A stretch of DNA of 14,409 bases. Origin: Lentisphaeraceae bacterium. Its GTDB lineage: Bacteria > Verrucomicrobiota > Kiritimatiellia > RFP12 > UBA1067. Location: positions 1 to 14,409 of the forward strand of contig SFPL01000082.1 in assembly GCA_004551905.1 (NCBI GenBank). Reading direction: 5' to 3'. This document shows positions 14,309-14,409 of the stretch, piece after piece; position 1 is the stretch's first letter, and each line of letters opens with the position of its first letter. Below the pieces are notes generated by a model that saw nothing but the letters and a program-made list of their open reading frames with translations, searched no databases and was not told the DNA's origin. The translations under genes and the position numbers were made by a program.

Positions 14309-14409
14309 GTTCACCGGGCATAGTGCCTGGTAAGAACGGCCCGTCAAGGGAAGGCCTCCCAAGACGGGCCTGCGGCGACGAGGCTCTTTGGGGTCCAGAG
14401 ACCTAACTC
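14309..14409 (+). ncRNA. Structured non-coding sequence, possible 5' end of a group II intron (partial)
   Basis: After the regulator remnant the sequence becomes densely structured and non-coding. An 8-bp hairpin ACCGGGCA-TAG-TGCCTGGT (14313-14331) is followed by an 8-bp stem GGCCCGTC/GACGGGCC (14338-14345 with 14363-14370). The latter encloses a symmetrical AA/AA internal loop and an inner GGGA/TCCC hairpin. A G-start followed by a CCGGGCAT-type hairpin recalls the beginning of domain I of bacterial group II introns, although GTTCA is not the consensus GTGYG. The structure runs off the window edge, so identity cannot be settled; another structured RNA is possible. Confidence 0.35.

Noticed and set aside
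1..14409. CRISPR array, tRNA, rRNA, transposase or phage genes
   Set aside because: No regularly spaced repeats, no cloverleaf or rRNA-like sequence and no transposase or phage motif were seen; the only mobile DNA traces are the intron fragments and the small inverted-repeat element.

Overview
The window is a GC-rich bacterial segment with seven intact protein-coding genes, one decayed regulator, and several non-coding remnants. No phylogenetic marker gene (rRNA, ribosomal protein) is present, so the source is an inference. Secreted and Tat-exported polysaccharide-degrading enzymes, a fused AroD-AroE module of the kind also known in Chlamydiae, and group II intron debris would fit an uncultured member of the PVC superphylum, perhaps Kiritimatiellota. 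Treat that as a moderate-confidence guess.

Layout. Positions 1-302 are intergenic with a plausible sigma70-type promoter. At 303-2888 (+) lies a large secreted GH106-like glycoside hydrolase. It converges on a CoA-disulfide-reductase/rhodanese fusion (2935-4626, -) that has its own promoter. Next comes a 340-bp non-coding gap holding a small inverted-repeat element around a perfect 20-bp palindrome. From 5775 back to 4969 (-) is an exported SGNH/GDSL hydrolase. A GH28-like right-handed beta-helix protein (6024-7391, -) is bracketed by two remnants of the same group II intron: a 60-bp block present twice with one mismatch.

The core of the window (7402-12094, -) is an aromatic amino acid operon with ATGA stop/start overlaps. 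It encodes prephenate dehydrogenase (TyrA), a 799-residue trifunctional chorismate synthase / 3-dehydroquinate dehydratase / shikimate dehydrogenase (AroC-AroD-AroE), and a 491-residue bifunctional shikimate kinase / 3-dehydroquinate synthase (AroK-AroB). Two polypeptides therefore cover five of the seven shikimate-pathway steps. The two missing steps, DAHP synthase and EPSP synthase (AroA), are not in the window. The architecture resembles a bacterial split version of the fungal AROM protein, but with chorismate synthase fused in and AroA left out.

Immediately upstream of tyrA, only 5 nt away and on the same strand, is a Tat-exported GH10 xylanase (12100-13512). It has an extended -10 promoter and is divergent from a XylR-type (LacI-like ligand domain plus AraC DNA-binding domain) regulator that is 5'-truncated and carries an in-frame TGA. 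The right edge (about 14309-14409) is a highly structured, non-coding sequence that may be the 5' end of a group II intron running out of the window.

The most interesting points are the AroC-AroD-AroE fusion within a compact pathway operon, and the GH28-like gene whose start codon and signal-peptide n-region appear to come from intron domain V/VI sequence.
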